A DNA stretch of 64,000 bases from Gibbula magus (lineage: Eukaryota; Mollusca; Gastropoda; Trochida; Trochidae). Shown here piece by piece: positions 25,501 through 40,500 of the stretch. The translations under genes were made by a program, and so were the position numbers. Below the pieces are notes generated by a model. The model saw only the letters and a program-made list of their open reading frames with translations, was not told the DNA's origin and ran no database searches. How positions within the stretch are numbered: position 1 is the stretch's first letter; each line of letters begins with the position of its first letter. The DNA is taken from contig OW388301.1 of assembly GCA_936450465.1 (NCBI GenBank), positions 17,155,523 through 17,219,522 on the forward strand, given 5' to 3'.

Positions 25501-28500
25501 TTGCTTAACTTGTTGACCAAAAACTTCTATATTGGGTGAGAACATGCCTCATCATGCAATCTTTGAAGCAAATAATTTTCATTTTGCACTGGAATATTCC
25601 TTTAATAGCATGTGTATCTTTGGAGAAAAAAAAATTAAAATATTTCCAGTAAGGCCACGATGAACCAGACATTGTCGATACTGTTGTCCGGTTATTCGAG
25701 TTTAAGCATGTGTCTTTACACTTGAAAATCACCTAATTAAACTAGCGTGTAAATATTATATGAATTCCCTCCAGTTTGTATATCTCAGTTCGCGTAGAAT
25801 ACATTTCCACTCGAACTGGTATGACTTACAGCTTACTAACATGTGTATCTTTGGAGAAATGAGAATTTTAAAGATTTCACGTAAGGCCACGATGAAGCAG
25901 ACAGTGTTGATAATGTTCGTGTCTTAGCATGAATCTTTACACTTGCAAAATCTTCTAAATCGACTATTGTATAAATACCATATGAATTAAGAACAGGTTT
26001 CACCTTACATTACGCGTAGAATAAATTTTATACGAACTGGTATGACTAATTGTTCAGTAAACTGTATATGTTTGGAGAAATAAAAAAATTAGATTGTTTT
26101 GAGAAGCTAGGCAATTATTCAAAGTTATCATACTTTGAAAGGTAATTGTGAAAAAATTAATAGGATTTCGCTAATAAGATATGAAACTAAGTTTCATCTC
26201 TCAGATGCAAATATCTTCGGCTTGGTGTTTCCGCAAAAATGCACAGGATCAAAACATTTGAAAACGTTAAAATTGAAATATGGCGTTGAAATTACGTGAC
26301 CTACAACTTCGCAATGGTAACATATTTTGCTTGTCTAGTTATTAAGCATTTTTTTAAAACACGGTGCGAGTCTCTAGTATGTCACATGAATTATTTAGAC
26401 CCAAATTTAACATGTCAAAATCAGACATTTTTCAAGAAAATCCAAATGGCGGCTAAACCACGCGACCCACAATTCGTCATGATTAACTTTTTTGCTTGTA
26501 TTGTTCTTGCGCATTGTTTGCAAAAGAATTTAAGTCTCTAAGTGCATTTAACAAAATTTCCCCATGTTAATTTTTAATGTATTATTGATTCATAACGACC
26601 ATAGTCCTGTCTTACTCTCGTGAAAAAATCATTCAAATCGGTGGGTAAGTATTCGAATTATCGCTCCTGAAAGTTTTCAAATTTTACTTGACTTTGACAG
26701 GTCACTGTGAAAAAAGTATTTGGAGTTCGCTTAAAAAAGAACAAACTTGTTATTCCCCAATGCTTCAGCTATATGGAAATGACATTTCAGCTATTATGTG
26801 CTAATATCTTTGGAGGGGTGTTTCCGCAAAGGTACATGGGGTCCGAAAATTTGAAAAAGTTAAAACATCCAAGATGGCGGCTAAACCACGTGACTGACGA
26901 CTTCGCATGATTTACATTATTGCTCGCAATGTCATTGCAGATCTTTTGGAAAACGTTCCAAGTCTCTAGGTGCATTTTGAAAATTTTCCGATGTTAAAAA
27001 TCGAAATTTGGATTCGGCCTGGACCTTTTATCGCTCAAAAGCTTCGCCTGGTGTGTGCTTAGTTAGGGCTATCAGACAGTAAATTATCTGTAGCCGTTTT
27101 CGATAAAAGTTGTCCAAACGTTTTTGTACAAATGAAGAAAAAAAACATGCCAATAATAATAAGGATTCAGCCAATGCATCAATGCTGAATCCTTAAATAT
27201 AAACATCATCCTCTATGACGATCGTTTAAATATTTATGCGACAGGTTCCAGAAACAAATTCAAAATATCATTATGGATACTGTATGGCATTATCAAAACG
27301 AAAAAGAATGCCACAAATATTCAAAACAATTATAACTTATTCAATATCAAAATGTTCAGTTATTACATGTTCATATTAATGTAATTTAAATTCCTTTCAT
27401 CGTTTTACATAGTAGGTCAAATTGGCAGACACCAGTAAAACTAATTATCATGATTCAAGATTGTTCTTTTTCTAAAAAGTATGTTTAACTATTCTTTGTT
27501 TATAATCTTAATTACAACCGATTATCTGATATGATAATTACTGTAAGAACTAGTAAGGCTTTGCTTTGCTTAGAATATACTTTTCAACCATGATCATGAT
27601 CATGATCTTTTGATTTGAAGAAGTTGAAACCACAAACAAGAAATACATGTCCTTATTTCATCACCATGTATAGTGAATGTACCAAAAACCGCAGAATTCA
27701 GAATTGACTCTAGTTTGGAACCAGGCCTTCCAGTTTCAGTGAATGGATATCAATTGGATGCCAACTATTAACATATATGATCTTATTGTCACGAAATGAC
27801 AGTTGTTAGTTCAAAACAAAACTGGAAACCAACATGAAACTTCACTTTATAATTTCATATTGGTTTCCATTTAATTGAATTGGTAAATTGCAAATTCAGG
27901 AATTGAAACTAACACTAAATTTGATAGTTTCATGTTGGTTTCCATTTAATGGATTCTTTGAAAGCAAATTTCAGGGATGGAAAGCTACATGAAACTACAC
28001 TTTATAGTTTCATGTTGGTTTCCATTCAATGGAATCAGTAAATTGCAAATTTCGGGAATGTTAATTAACTTGCAACTACATTTGATGGGTAACTGTTATT
28101 TTACATTGAATGGAAACAGACATGAAACGACACTTGAGAGTTTCATGTTGTTTTTAATTTATTTCATTTTATTAATTTCAATTTCCAGGAATCGAAACCA
28201 ACAGGAAACACGTAATCAGAGTTTCCTGATGGTATCCATTACGGAAATATTAGATATTAGATAGTTGGAAACCAATTTGCCGAGTTCAAGCGGCCTGATA
28301 CCATGTGGGCATCTCCAATAAGCAGATTACAGTTGGTTTCCAGATTTCAGGATGCTCAGGGGGCGGGATAGGTTATATGTTCGGCTTCGGATCAAGAGGT
28401 CCGGGGTTCGAATCCCGCCAGGGGCACGGCTTCTTTGTCTGCTACACACAGTAAGGTTTAGTTGCTGTGCTACACTGAATTTCAGCATAGAATCACCTAT

Positions 28501-31500
28501 GGCTGCTAGTTTTACCGCAATGCATAGTCACATGGCGCTGCGGGTTTTCCCCCTGCCATAATACTAGCAGCCTCGATATAAGTGAAATACTCTTGAAAGC
28601 GGTGTTAAACCCCACCTCACCTCATCTTTGCTGTGTCTGCTCACAATTGAAAACTTTAATTTAACCCTTGCTATTTTAGTCAAATATTGTCCTTTTGGAT
28701 ACCTAATTTGTTCAGTAATCAGAATGTTAAGAACAGCAACAAAATGATGCATAGGCATTTACCTTTACCATACCATTAACAATTTGCTATTTATATGTAA
28801 GCAAATGTTGATGATTTAATTTCTTAAATTTGTTTCAGCTCATTTCGTAGAGTATTCGTGATTCAATTCCCAAAACCGGAGTCGAGATTGGGGGTTAATG
28901 ACACTTAGCAATAACAAACGAAACCATTGTCTAAATTGACGCTCTGATGTGGTGATCAATGCGGATAACACAAACTGAACTATTAATTTACAAAATGTTG
29001 ATAACAACAGAATTAGTTTATCTTACAGAACGTTCCTTTCCTGACAAAGCTGACATGAATGTAAAGTACTTCTTCTCCGGTCCATGTGATGCCCTTAAAG
29101 AAGCAATTATTCACTCATTCTCCATTGCGATGTCCATCGCTATCAACTGTACTCTGCAGTACCAAGAATGTCCTTGGAGGAACTTATTCATCGTATGTGC
29201 TGATATGGCATTACACGAAACTCATAATGTAACCAAAGGACTAGATGCAATGCCTTACATGATTTCGCTCAGAAAAGACGATCTACAGACGATTAAACGC
29301 CGGCAACATATATCTCTGAGATTATCAACAAAGGTATCTCCATTTGGTAAGGACATTGACGAGGCGATGAGGACATACAAGATGGATTTGTTGCAGTACG
29401 CCCAAAATATATCAAGAGTCTCCTTCAACGTAAGTGGACGGTTGACAAGGATAAGTCGGGCCCAAATACCTCAACCGTACTATGCTTGTCCGCCTAATTT
29501 CATCATTGGAATCTTTCATCGTCACACATGCGGTGAGTGTTGGCTTTAAATCGGCAGAAGAAAAATATTATCAGTAAGCTCAAGGGTAAATCTCTCCTCA
29601 TGCCTGGCTTTTCCTACAGATCAGATTAAATTTTTTCTAAATGAATGTGTCTTGTTGACTCGGCCGTAGATGAATCCAAGTTATGAGTGGAAATTTATCA
29701 AGACTTCGAGATACCAGAAAAGGAAAGAATGTATCATCAGTGTTGATTTAAGCCAAATGAATACTATCCAATTTAAATTTTAAGAAAATATAATAATAAA
29801 ACGTTATTAATGAACAAACAGAATTTACGTCATCAAACATATAAATCTTTTTGGAATATGATGGATTAAAGTTTTACTATACTAACATTAAATATGAGTT
29901 GAAAGATTGCGAACCATTATATAAATGTTGCTCAATCGTTTGTCTTTATATTGCTTATTAGTTATTTGCTACTCTTTTTGTCACGCTAATATTTAAAGGT
30001 AGTTGTTTTTTTACAGTTTAATTTGCCATGATAATCTTTATCATAAAAGGTCATTTAGTGAAAATATTTAAAGAAAAGGAATTCAATTATTTAAAAACAT
30101 TGTCAAACACGTGTTAATATTAAACACAACAGTTTGTAATCTTTGATCACATTATCGATTATTGATTTGATCATTTTGTTTATTGAAACTGAAAACACAC
30201 TAAAATAATAATGTTTCCTCAACCAGATGTCCGGCTTGCTATTTCGTCACCAGTAAAACATATACTAATTTGACCATGTCATATAGTGACAGTACACATA
30301 TGCTCGAGAACATACAAGTATGGCATTTTCCGAGGGAAAATGAGTGATATATAGAGGATAATAAACGGCCTTCAATTTAATTTTTATTATACCCCATCCA
30401 CTAAGTAGTCGGGAATATATAGCGGACAGCTTCCGTGCATCTGTCCGTGCGTCTGTTTTTTGTTACGCTCATAATTCTGAAACCAATTTTACGAAACATA
30501 ATATGTACAATCACCATGATCTGTAAATCTGCCTTTTGTATGTTTCATACCCTAATTTTCATAATTTATGCAAATTTTCTCTATTTTTCGACTTGGCCAT
30601 TCAAACTTTTTGTTCAACTCATAACTCAGACACTAATTGTTCAAATGTCTTGTAACTATATACACATAATCACCATGATGTGTACATCCGTCTTTTGTAT
30701 GTTTCATACCCTCATTTGCTTACCGGGTAATTTATGCAAATTTTCTAATTTCTTCGACTTTTACTTCTAAAGCACTCTTACAACTGTATCTATGTGATGC
30801 CCTTTTGAAGAAATCTTTCTTTTACCAATGTTAAAATCGGGTGAGCTGTATTCACTAATTCTCTTGTTAAATAAGTAAATGATTTGGTATTAAACGAGCG
30901 AAATCGTTTTTGAAACCAAATCAGTCATGAAGTTGATAAAAATGGTATTATATGGAAGCAAGTTTAGTACTCTGTTTATTTATCTTCCAAATTTATCCAG
31001 CGAAATTGCCGACAGTGTACTGAAACTGTACTGAGTCGTGTACAACTGTGATGATGGCACAACCATTCTGACGTCTCAACTGTACAGTATTGAGACATCA
31101 CACATCACATTTGTGTAACATTCTATTCATCAAATCTTACATTTACCTTTTTCTTATTTAGCACTAGGGGTGAAACGGTTTACCGCGGTGTATTTGTATC
31201 ACAGTATTTATTGATGGTTCGGTCCACCGATAAATTGCTTTGAAAAAAACCTACCGTTCGGTTTTTGTAAAGTTCGTTTTATATCTATTTCACTCGTGCA
31301 TTTCTCTGTCAAAAACACTAAACAATGTCACTCAAGTGTCAGCACAAATTTTTACATTCTGTTAAATTTCATTCTAAACTAGTTCAAAGTTCACAAGGCG
31401 TCCTACGTAGACGTAGATCGAACTTCAGTGTTATGAATCGAGTGGACATGTCAACAAAAGTCAAATAGCGGTTGGATAAACTATTTGACAGAAAGTTAGT

Positions 31501-34500
31501 AAGTTACCGTATTTCACAAGGTATAAATTATCAAGTTGATTCTAAAACTAAAACTAAAATGAATGGGTTCGACTTTCAGACATTAACGTCAAGGCCAAGT
31601 TAAAATGTGACAATTATCTTTTATGTTCAGTTTTCATTTGGAAAACCTTTTCTATATTTAGAACTATTTGAGAAGTAACTACCTTTGTGATTGGTCAAAA
31701 AATGATGCGTCATTGGGACTTCGTACTACAGTCATACCGATTGGTTGACATGTGTCACGTGACACATATGGCATGAGATTTCTTTATCGATGGTTTGACA
31801 TGTCGACCGTGTAACTATAAAGTTTTGGCCCGTTACATGTGAGTGTTTTCACTGGGTGCTTAAAATTCATTCATGAACGAGCACAAAAAACAACTGACTA
31901 TATCACAAGTTTCTGTGAGTAAAAAATGCAAACTTAATTTTCAAATCTAGAAGCGACTACACCATGGAGCGATATCATGCATGCTAGTCGGTAAGTTAGT
32001 ATAGATTTTATAAATCATTATACTACGTTTAAATAGCTAAAGAACTTAATTGTTTCATATTTATTCAATATCAATTGAGAAATAAAATGAACTTCGTCTG
32101 AAGAAGTGAATTTTTTCTAAAAGAAATTTTATTATTCTCCGGTTTATGCTACGTACACTATGCATTGACTTTGTATTTAATTTTCTGATTGGCTAAGAAA
32201 AAAAAAGTCCCCAAGTTAACCAATGACAGAGCTTATAACAAACAATTGAGTTTCTGATTTTGACTCCTGCCTGTTTGTTCGATTTTCGGACACATTTTCA
32301 CAGCTCTTTAATAACTAAGAAGGTTATGGTTATACACAGTAAATAAACATTCCTTCATATATTTATAAAAAAAATAAGAACAACGTAATTAATTACTTAA
32401 TCAAATTAAATATTACTGATTTTCTTGTGTTCAAGTTAAAAGTGATTGAATTGTTTCATTGAATTTGAGTTATTTGAATGTTTTACAGTCAACTATTTCC
32501 ACAATTAAAAGTATCTGTGCAGTTCATCTGTTATTTTTATTGATGATGAATGATATTGAACTATTGAAGAACCGAACCGATAGCTCTGTACCGCAATACG
32601 AACCGAACCGTGGCACTAGCATCCCGTTTCACCCCTAGTTCGCACCTGTCATCTTATTTCTAGAATGCAATATTACATATTGTAAACAACAAGGAGAGGA
32701 TATCCAAATTTGGATGACTTGCTCCCAGTCGGTTTCATTATTAATACAATATTTTAAACCTCCAAGGACATGGAGTTGACACGAATACGCCTTCACATAT
32801 TTCAAAATAAACCATTAAAGATCAAAGGAATGTGAGGTTGTCAAGGCATTGGGGCAAATATGTTTTCTGCATAAATGTGTGTATGAAACTTTGCTGCCGG
32901 ATACCCGCCATTGTGCTTTCTTTCAACCTTTCAACCCATTCCTAAACGTTTGAGCAATCACTTGGACATAGCGTATATCTACCATTCCTCAAAATATGGA
33001 AATTTGTTGTTCTGAAAATATAAAATATTAATTATTCCTAGCGACAGTTATTCAAAGAAGACTGCACATTTCTACATGGCAAAATCATACCTAGTTGTGT
33101 TTTAAGCATTTGTGTATTTGAAAATTTGAGGTTCACAATATGTTGTTTAATACCCTCAAATATGTAATTCGTTTATAGCTCCTTTCACCTGCGACCTTCT
33201 CTTTAATCATCAGTTCTGTGTCCGGAAGGATCTTATTACGAGAGCGTCAAGTGTAAGCCATGTCCTATTGGAGAGTATCAAGAAAAGAAGGGTCAAACGT
33301 CATGTGACAAATGCCCTAAAGGGGAAACAACTGTGGATCTGGCAAGTGTGGCAAGATCAGAGTGTCGAAGTAATTACCTCCCTTATCTGATTACATTATT
33401 CATGCAATTTCTGTAGCTTTATTTCAAAATGGATAATTTGATATTATGGCAAAATATTTTAAAGATCATACTCCTTTGATATAGTATTTGAGTATACACC
33501 AACAAGTTTATTGACTCATTAAATACCAAACATTGTAATTGTTGAATTTCCAGGAAAATGATTTTGCAAAAATAAAATGCCAAAGGATTTGTGTTTCAGG
33601 CATATTAAATACATTTAAAGTCTTAACAACAGTGGCAACGTTTTTTAAATGTTTGAGACATATATTATGTCAAAGGATTGATGTTCTAGGAATATTACAT
33701 ATTTTTCAAGTGTTACTGACATTAGGTTAAGTTGGTGTCATTCCAGAAAATTATGCAAAAGGAATTGTGTTCTCCAGGTGTATGTCCAAAAGGAAGATTT
33801 TCCAAATCTGGAGCAGTTCCGTGTCAGCCCTGCCCGCTTGGAACCTTCCAGATGAAAGAGAATTCCAAATCATGCCAACGATGTCCCTACGATCTGACAA
33901 CGGAGGTCCCAGGTTCGACTTCTCAGCTGGATTGCAGTAAGTGATTGATATCATCAGTGACATTGTTCTCGTTAGATGAGGTGTGGTGAGTTGGGTTTAA
34001 AGTTGCTTTCCAGAGTAATTAACTTTTTACTTAGGGAGAAAGTCTGCAACACAATTATGGAAACACATTGCTGTGAAAGTATCGACTGAATATCGAGTGG
34101 AACTAGCGAACCATGGGTGGTACTGCACTGATATTGCACCAAAGTGTCAGTACATGCAGAACAGTTCTCAACAGTTGCCGAACCTTGTGCCTTTTGATCT
34201 AAAAAATATATTTGATTTCAGAATGCGATAATGGAGTTTGGTTCTACTCTGGGCGATGTTATGAAGTTGTCACATTTAGACGTATGCTATCGTGGATGAA
34301 AGCCAGAGAAGAATGCAAGGGGATAGGCTCCACCTTGGCCTCCATTAGAGACAAGGAGACAGAGAAATTTTTGATGGATAAACTCCAAGGTGCAAATGTG
34401 TATATTGGTAAGTTGAAACAAAACAAACTAAACAAAATGAAAACTATGTCCGATTTTGAATGGTTCATTTAACCATGGTCTGAGTGCATCGCGCTGTTTA

Positions 34501-37500
34501 TGAGGGTTTATGTTTATGACCGGATTAAACTTCCTGCACAGGGTGAAAACAACGAGTTTACAACCAGTTCCTACAGCAGGAATTAGCCTCTGAATTTATG
34601 CATTGGATGATTGCAGGAACTTCCTAATCGGCTGAAAAGCTACCAAAATTTATTTTCAACAAAATATTTTATGCAAATATTAAAAAAAGTCTTTCACTAT
34701 ATACATCACAGCTGAATTTTTTTAATTAAACAGTTATTGTAACATGGCTTCGGTGTATCCTTGATTCTGATTGGTTGGTTTGCCTATGTTGAATTACAAT
34801 GAATTCCCATAAATTACTTGGGACGAATCACTGCGAACTTGTGTATAGGTATAGGTCACAAATAACTCTCATTATGAGTTAGTTTCAAGTAACTAAAATG
34901 TTTTCATCTGGTTAAATTTGACGCCCTCTTCCATGCGGCTGTTTTTACCGAATGCCGTTGCCATGACATGATGTCATAGTGATGAACCGTTTTGACGTCA
35001 CAATGCTAGCCTCATTGTCACAGTGGTTTAGGGAAAGTCTAAGGTTCTTGTTGGTAGGTGTTTTACTGTGTTGTTGTCGTAGATAAATGTTTATCGCCAT
35101 CTAAAAGGATATGTGAATACTGTGAAGTGACGATAGTTGAGTTACACTGTTCAGTGTTATGTGTAAATTGTTACTAATGTACATATTACGCCGAATATTC
35201 ACATTTGTTTTGACCTGACCAAACCTCTTACAAAATGGACCAGTCACAAAGTCCTTTTCACTCAGAGATGGGTGCACAAAAAGAGAGTTCGCTTCAAAAC
35301 ACCTGATACGTAACGATCATGTTAACATGCAAATTTCAGCTTTTAAAACCTCCGACTAGCGGCATCGGATTTGAAATAAATTTGCCGGTGTTGAATAACA
35401 ATAAATCCTGGAAATTTTACAAACGCAACTATTTATCTTATAAATGTTCATAAGTACTGGAACTACGATGAAGAGAAATAAACGTCTCTCCAATGGTCAA
35501 CAAATAATGTTTTAAATAGGACACATCAAGATAGACTCGACTGCTATGGGAGTGGTTTGTATTTATGTTATCTGTGCTGACAACGATGTATCATGATATC
35601 ATATGTCAATCTAGAATATGATACTTCAATCATTGTTTTTACTACAGGATTGTGGAAAGATTTCCCTAAAGCTCGAGGTCTTTACAGTCAAACGTTTCGA
35701 TGGGATGATGGCACACCAGTGATATACGCTAACTGGTAATTTATAATTTTGTTTTGTTTTGTAGAATCCACTAGAATATAACAACAATAAAAATCCAGGA
35801 ACCTACATGCGTTTTATTTAAATATTTCTTAACAAATGCACGCAATTATATCATAGAATCAAATTTAAGAATTCAAATAATTTTATATAACTTTGCATTA
35901 ACTCGACACTGACTCCCTCAGATCCCTCCAAAAAGCATTATTTTTCATGTAGCACTTTCCTACGCAACAATCAAATATCACTTTGTCGTGGTGATGTGAT
36001 GTCATAGACAATGCTACGATGTCACGTTTCGGTTATGACATAGCGTTCTAATGGCGAGTTGCCAGCATATACACTAAACGCCAAAAGAAACATTACCCCA
36101 CTTCTTTTTTTAATAACTTTTTAAGTATCAAAGATATTTGAGAAATGAATGGTTCAAAAGAAAGCTGAATATCGTAGCTTTATACTAATAACACATTTCT
36201 TAAACAAGCTGCATTTTGCCACAAACGTGTTATTAGCATAAAGGAATTAAATTGTTGAATTTATATTGAAATATTTGAAGTTCATATGCATATTAGAAGG
36301 ACCCTCGTTCTGTATAAAGCAAATAATTATTTGAACTGAATAATAATAAAATAATTGAATTAATTAACGGATGTTTTAAAACACCTAGCCAAACATAACT
36401 GTTGATTTTAGTTTCATTTCGTTATGTCCTTGTAAATATAAGATAAAACATGTTAGTTAGTAATTTTAGCTCATCGGACCTGAAAGTTCCGGTGGGATTA
36501 TGGCATGGCATGGCGTACGGCGTCCGTCCATCCGTCCGTCCGTAAACGTTTCGCATTTTCGACTTCTTCTCCAGGACCAATGACTCTAGAGAGCTGAAAT
36601 TGACTGTGCAGACTCCTTGGCTAATGGGGATTCTAAATTGTAGATTTCGTGACCCCGTGACCCCAAATGGGGTCACAGGTGTCACAACCTTAAAAATCTA
36701 TTTTCATCTTATTCTCCAGTTCCACAAGGTTTAGAGAGCTGAAATGTTGTGTGCAGACTCCTTGGCTAATGGGGATTCCAAATGGGGTCACAGGGGTCAC
36801 AACTTTAAAAACCTATTTTCATATTATTCTCCAGTTCCACAAGATCTAGAGAGCTGAAATGTTGTGTACAGACTCCTTGGCTAATGGGGATTCTAAATAG
36901 TAGATTTCATGACCCTGTGTCCCCAAATCGGGTCCCAGGGGTCACAACCTTAATAACCTATTTTCATGTTCTTCTCCAGTTCCACAAGGTCTAGAGAGCT
37001 GAAATGTTGTGTGCAGACTCCTTGGCTAATGGGGATTCAAAATTGTAGATTTCATGACCCCGTGACCCCGAATGGGGTCATAGGGATCACAACCTTAAAA
37101 ACCTATTTTCATCTTATTCTCCAGTTCCAAAAGGTCTAGAGAGCTTAAATGTTGTGTGCAGACTCTTTAGTCATTAGAGATTCTTAATTGTAGATTGGTG
37201 AACCTGGTGCTCCAAATTTAAGGGCCTCACAGGCCATGACCTTAAATCCTATTTTCATCTTCTTCTCAAGAACAAAAGACCTAGAAGGCTGTAATATTGT
37301 TTACAGACTCTTTAGATTCTAAATTGTAGAGTTGGTGACCTGTGGCCCCAAATATGGGCCGCAAGGGCCATGATCTAAAAATCTATTTCAGTCTTCAACA
37401 TTAAAAAATATAAACCCTGATGAGCTACAGAGTCCATGGCTCTATTTTTTAACTATTACAAACTATTATGTTTATTATGTTTTATGTCTATTGTGTTTTA

Positions 37501-40500
37501 TTATTACATATCTCTTTGCATATTTGTTTGAATTTTGTATTGCAACTTTATGTTACTCGATTTTAATTGGAAACTAGTATTTATGATATATTTGGCAATT
37601 GGGGATGAATATACAAGCTGAGTGCATTTTTGTTGTATTGTAAACATCACATATGGTGTGTTGGAACGTATTAAAGCCAAATAAAAGTTTATGAAACACA
37701 ATGGGTGTACCTTTAATGTTGAATTGGAATTGTTCAACCCTCTTCCGATTTGCTTTTAGACATGAAACAAGAGGATATCCGTCAGATTGATGCTCAAAAT
37801 ACATACCTGTTGCCACAGTGTTGCTTACGTTTATTAATCAAATGTTTTAACAGATACGCAAAATAAATGAAATTATGTATTAAGAGTTTATTATAGTACT
37901 ATCTACTTTGGACTTATGTTTAGTCATTGATATTATCCATCCTTATTTCTAGTCTACTTTTGGACCCGGAAGTAAGATGTTGTTGGTAGTAGTAGTTGTT
38001 GGAATATGCTGAATTTTTAAAAATAAATGCTCGATGACGGTTCATCGATAGAACGTTTTTGAAAAATAAGCATTTTACAATTAATTTGCTCCAATGTTTA
38101 CCGCTAAGACATATATATCATTTTTATAACTATACATTTCTGGTTTATCATACTGCCATAATGTAACCTTAAGATAATGGATAGTGAATTTCTTTTGTTG
38201 TCTATGAGTGATATATTGTCAGACCATACAAATGAACAGTTACAATATGTAGAATGCAATGATAAGATGGGTTTGATAACGCCGAATCATTTGAAATCTG
38301 CTAAAAGTGAACGTCATGATGCCCGTTTATTTACTTAAACATCTTAATTAAAAGTGTGTATAAACAAGTTGACTGAATAATGATGCAAACTGAAAGTGTG
38401 CTCTTTTCAACCCGTTCTTAATGTAAGTGCTTGGCTTTTATTGATTTAAACATATGTATTCAATTGTGTACAAAGTAAATGTCGTGATATTTGTATATAT
38501 CCATTGATCCCCCTATATATAATAAACAGTAAATATATTTGCATCATTAATGTAAACATCTGACTAAGCAAGAAGTGGCTCAACCGAGTCTTCTCCAGAG
38601 GCCGAAATACTAAAATAATGCAAACAAGTAAATGAAGGTAATTAAAAAGTACATTATAGATCTCTCTGGACAGCGCCAAAGTACACGTTTATAAACATCT
38701 CCTTATTTATAATGACAGAAACTCGATATCTCAATTAAAACGTAGGTAAGTCGTAGGTAAAAAAAAACCCACACCCTACATGTATATCAAATACAGTAAA
38801 TAAGCAAGGGCAGCCACAGTGCCGATTTCTCCGCTGATTTCCACCATTTGTCACCCCTATGATAACTTTAAAGGTGCACCCATTGTGTTTCATACTATGT
38901 TATTTGGCTTTGATACGTTTCAACACACCAAATGTGCTGTTTACAGTACAAATAAATTCACTCAGCTTGCATATTCATTCCCAATCGCCAAATATATCAT
39001 AATTACTAGTTTCCCTTTAAAATCACATAAACATCATTATTCATGTGTAGAAACCGAAACTGCACGACCCATTACATGCACAGTAGTTATGTGACCTATT
39101 AAACATTATCAACACAAATTTGTCTTTTTGCCTGTTGTAAGTTTCGAAAAAAACGTTTGACTGATTAACGCGCGCCACAAGCGGTGCATTGACCGGTTTC
39201 CGATCAGAAATCGATACTTTCCCCCTTATACTGAGTCGACTATCATCAAAACGGCAATTTTTTTCAGAAGTCATTACTTCTCGATAAAATAACACTATAT
39301 GTAACGTTTTGGCATATGTGACCCCAAAAATTCGATCATAAAAACCTCTCCCGTGAACTTTACACTGCAGTTGATTCCCATTCGAATGATCTGATTCGTC
39401 CGAGTAATTATGAATTATTTATTATTTATTTTTAAATTCTAGTTCCCCTTAACGGTCCAATTAACATATATTTGTTGTCAATTGATGTGGAGTTATGATT
39501 AATTCCATTAGATGTACATTTTTTATTGTTCCACAATGCAATAGTAGCAATACAAAATATTATTTTGAATTTTGAAATGAATTCTAATTCTAACGGATAA
39601 ATCGCCTATGTTGATTAAGCACGTAAAGCCAATAAAAACATATTTTATATGTGTTCATCATTGGTGTAACTAAGATCATGAAACGAACGGGTTTCTTCAA
39701 CAAGATAGTGAGAAGAGACACATGTGTCCTTCGCTTAGTAAGAGGTAATTTTTATTCACGCATATATGCGGCACTCGATTAATTAGAGATGCTTTTAGTT
39801 GAGGCGTATGTGGACATTCGCTGTGAGAAGGTCATTAATCTGTAGTACATATGCGTCACTCAGCCGTAATAAGTTAAAAAGGTTTACAAGGCAGAATAAG
39901 TCCTGTAGTGTGAAATACTAACGAACCATGAGTGGCATTACACTGATTCAATGTACGAATGCACAAACCGTTACTGCCTCAAAGATAAAGTTGCAGAGCC
40001 CCGGGATTCGAACAAAATAGCTCATGACCCGTAGTCGATCGCGCTGACCACTGCTCTCTTTGTCCCTTATGCCAATTTGAAAAGTTGAATTAAATATGCA
40101 TGATCAGTTTTGCGAGATATTTTATTTGGTTAAAAAATGTACCAAATCAAAATAGTTGCTGGTTTAGGTTATATCATATTCACCCTCAAAAGCTTAACAT
40201 ATCAAATATATATATGTTTCAATGAAAATCAAGGAAAGGTCTCATAAATGTGTAGTAGCCGATAATAATTGCTCTACGTCATCTAAGTACTCGTTATAAG
40301 ACCCAATAAACGCTTTAGAACCAAATCTGTCTTCCTATCTACTACAAAGTTTTCAAAAATTATGTTTCACTAAATGGCTGCAGCAAGCCAAGGTCCATTG
40401 TTCGGTTTTCGATCATGACCACGACTTTGAATGGTTGTATTTTCGTTATACTGAACTTATTGATCTTAAATTGGTTATTTACGGTTACAGTTGATAAATC

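Larger units (their letters stand above)
16734..25605. mobile_element. 8.86-kb THAP (Kolobok-like) DNA transposon carrying a ZCD/P2X7-ballast gene
   Basis: The body is 16738-25601. The left end begins AGGAATATTCCAGTGCAAAA and the right end is its exact reverse complement over 21 bp, with weaker similarity for about 10 bp more. TTAA stands directly outside both ends (16734-16737 and 25602-25605). The insertion splits a ~228-bp tandem repeat, so the empty site can be read from neighbouring units (agcTTAntagcatg). Inside are a THAP-type transposase relic on + (16998-21623) and an intact two-exon zinc-domain gene on - (23080-25255), convergent and separated by two tandem arrays. TTAA duplication plus a THAP transposase is the known signature of Kolobok elements. 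The superfamily name is inference; the boundaries are seen directly. Confidence 0.88.

Noticed and set aside
28352..28561. Functional tRNA or 69-codon gene
   Set aside because: The tRNA-like head is followed by a SINE body shared with 61460-61757; the open frame merely crosses the SINE.
30435..30770. 111-codon frame rich in Phe/Cys/Ile resembling membrane protein
   Set aside because: It spans two units of a tandem repeat (same peptide [17 protein letters not shown] twice), so it is repeat translation.
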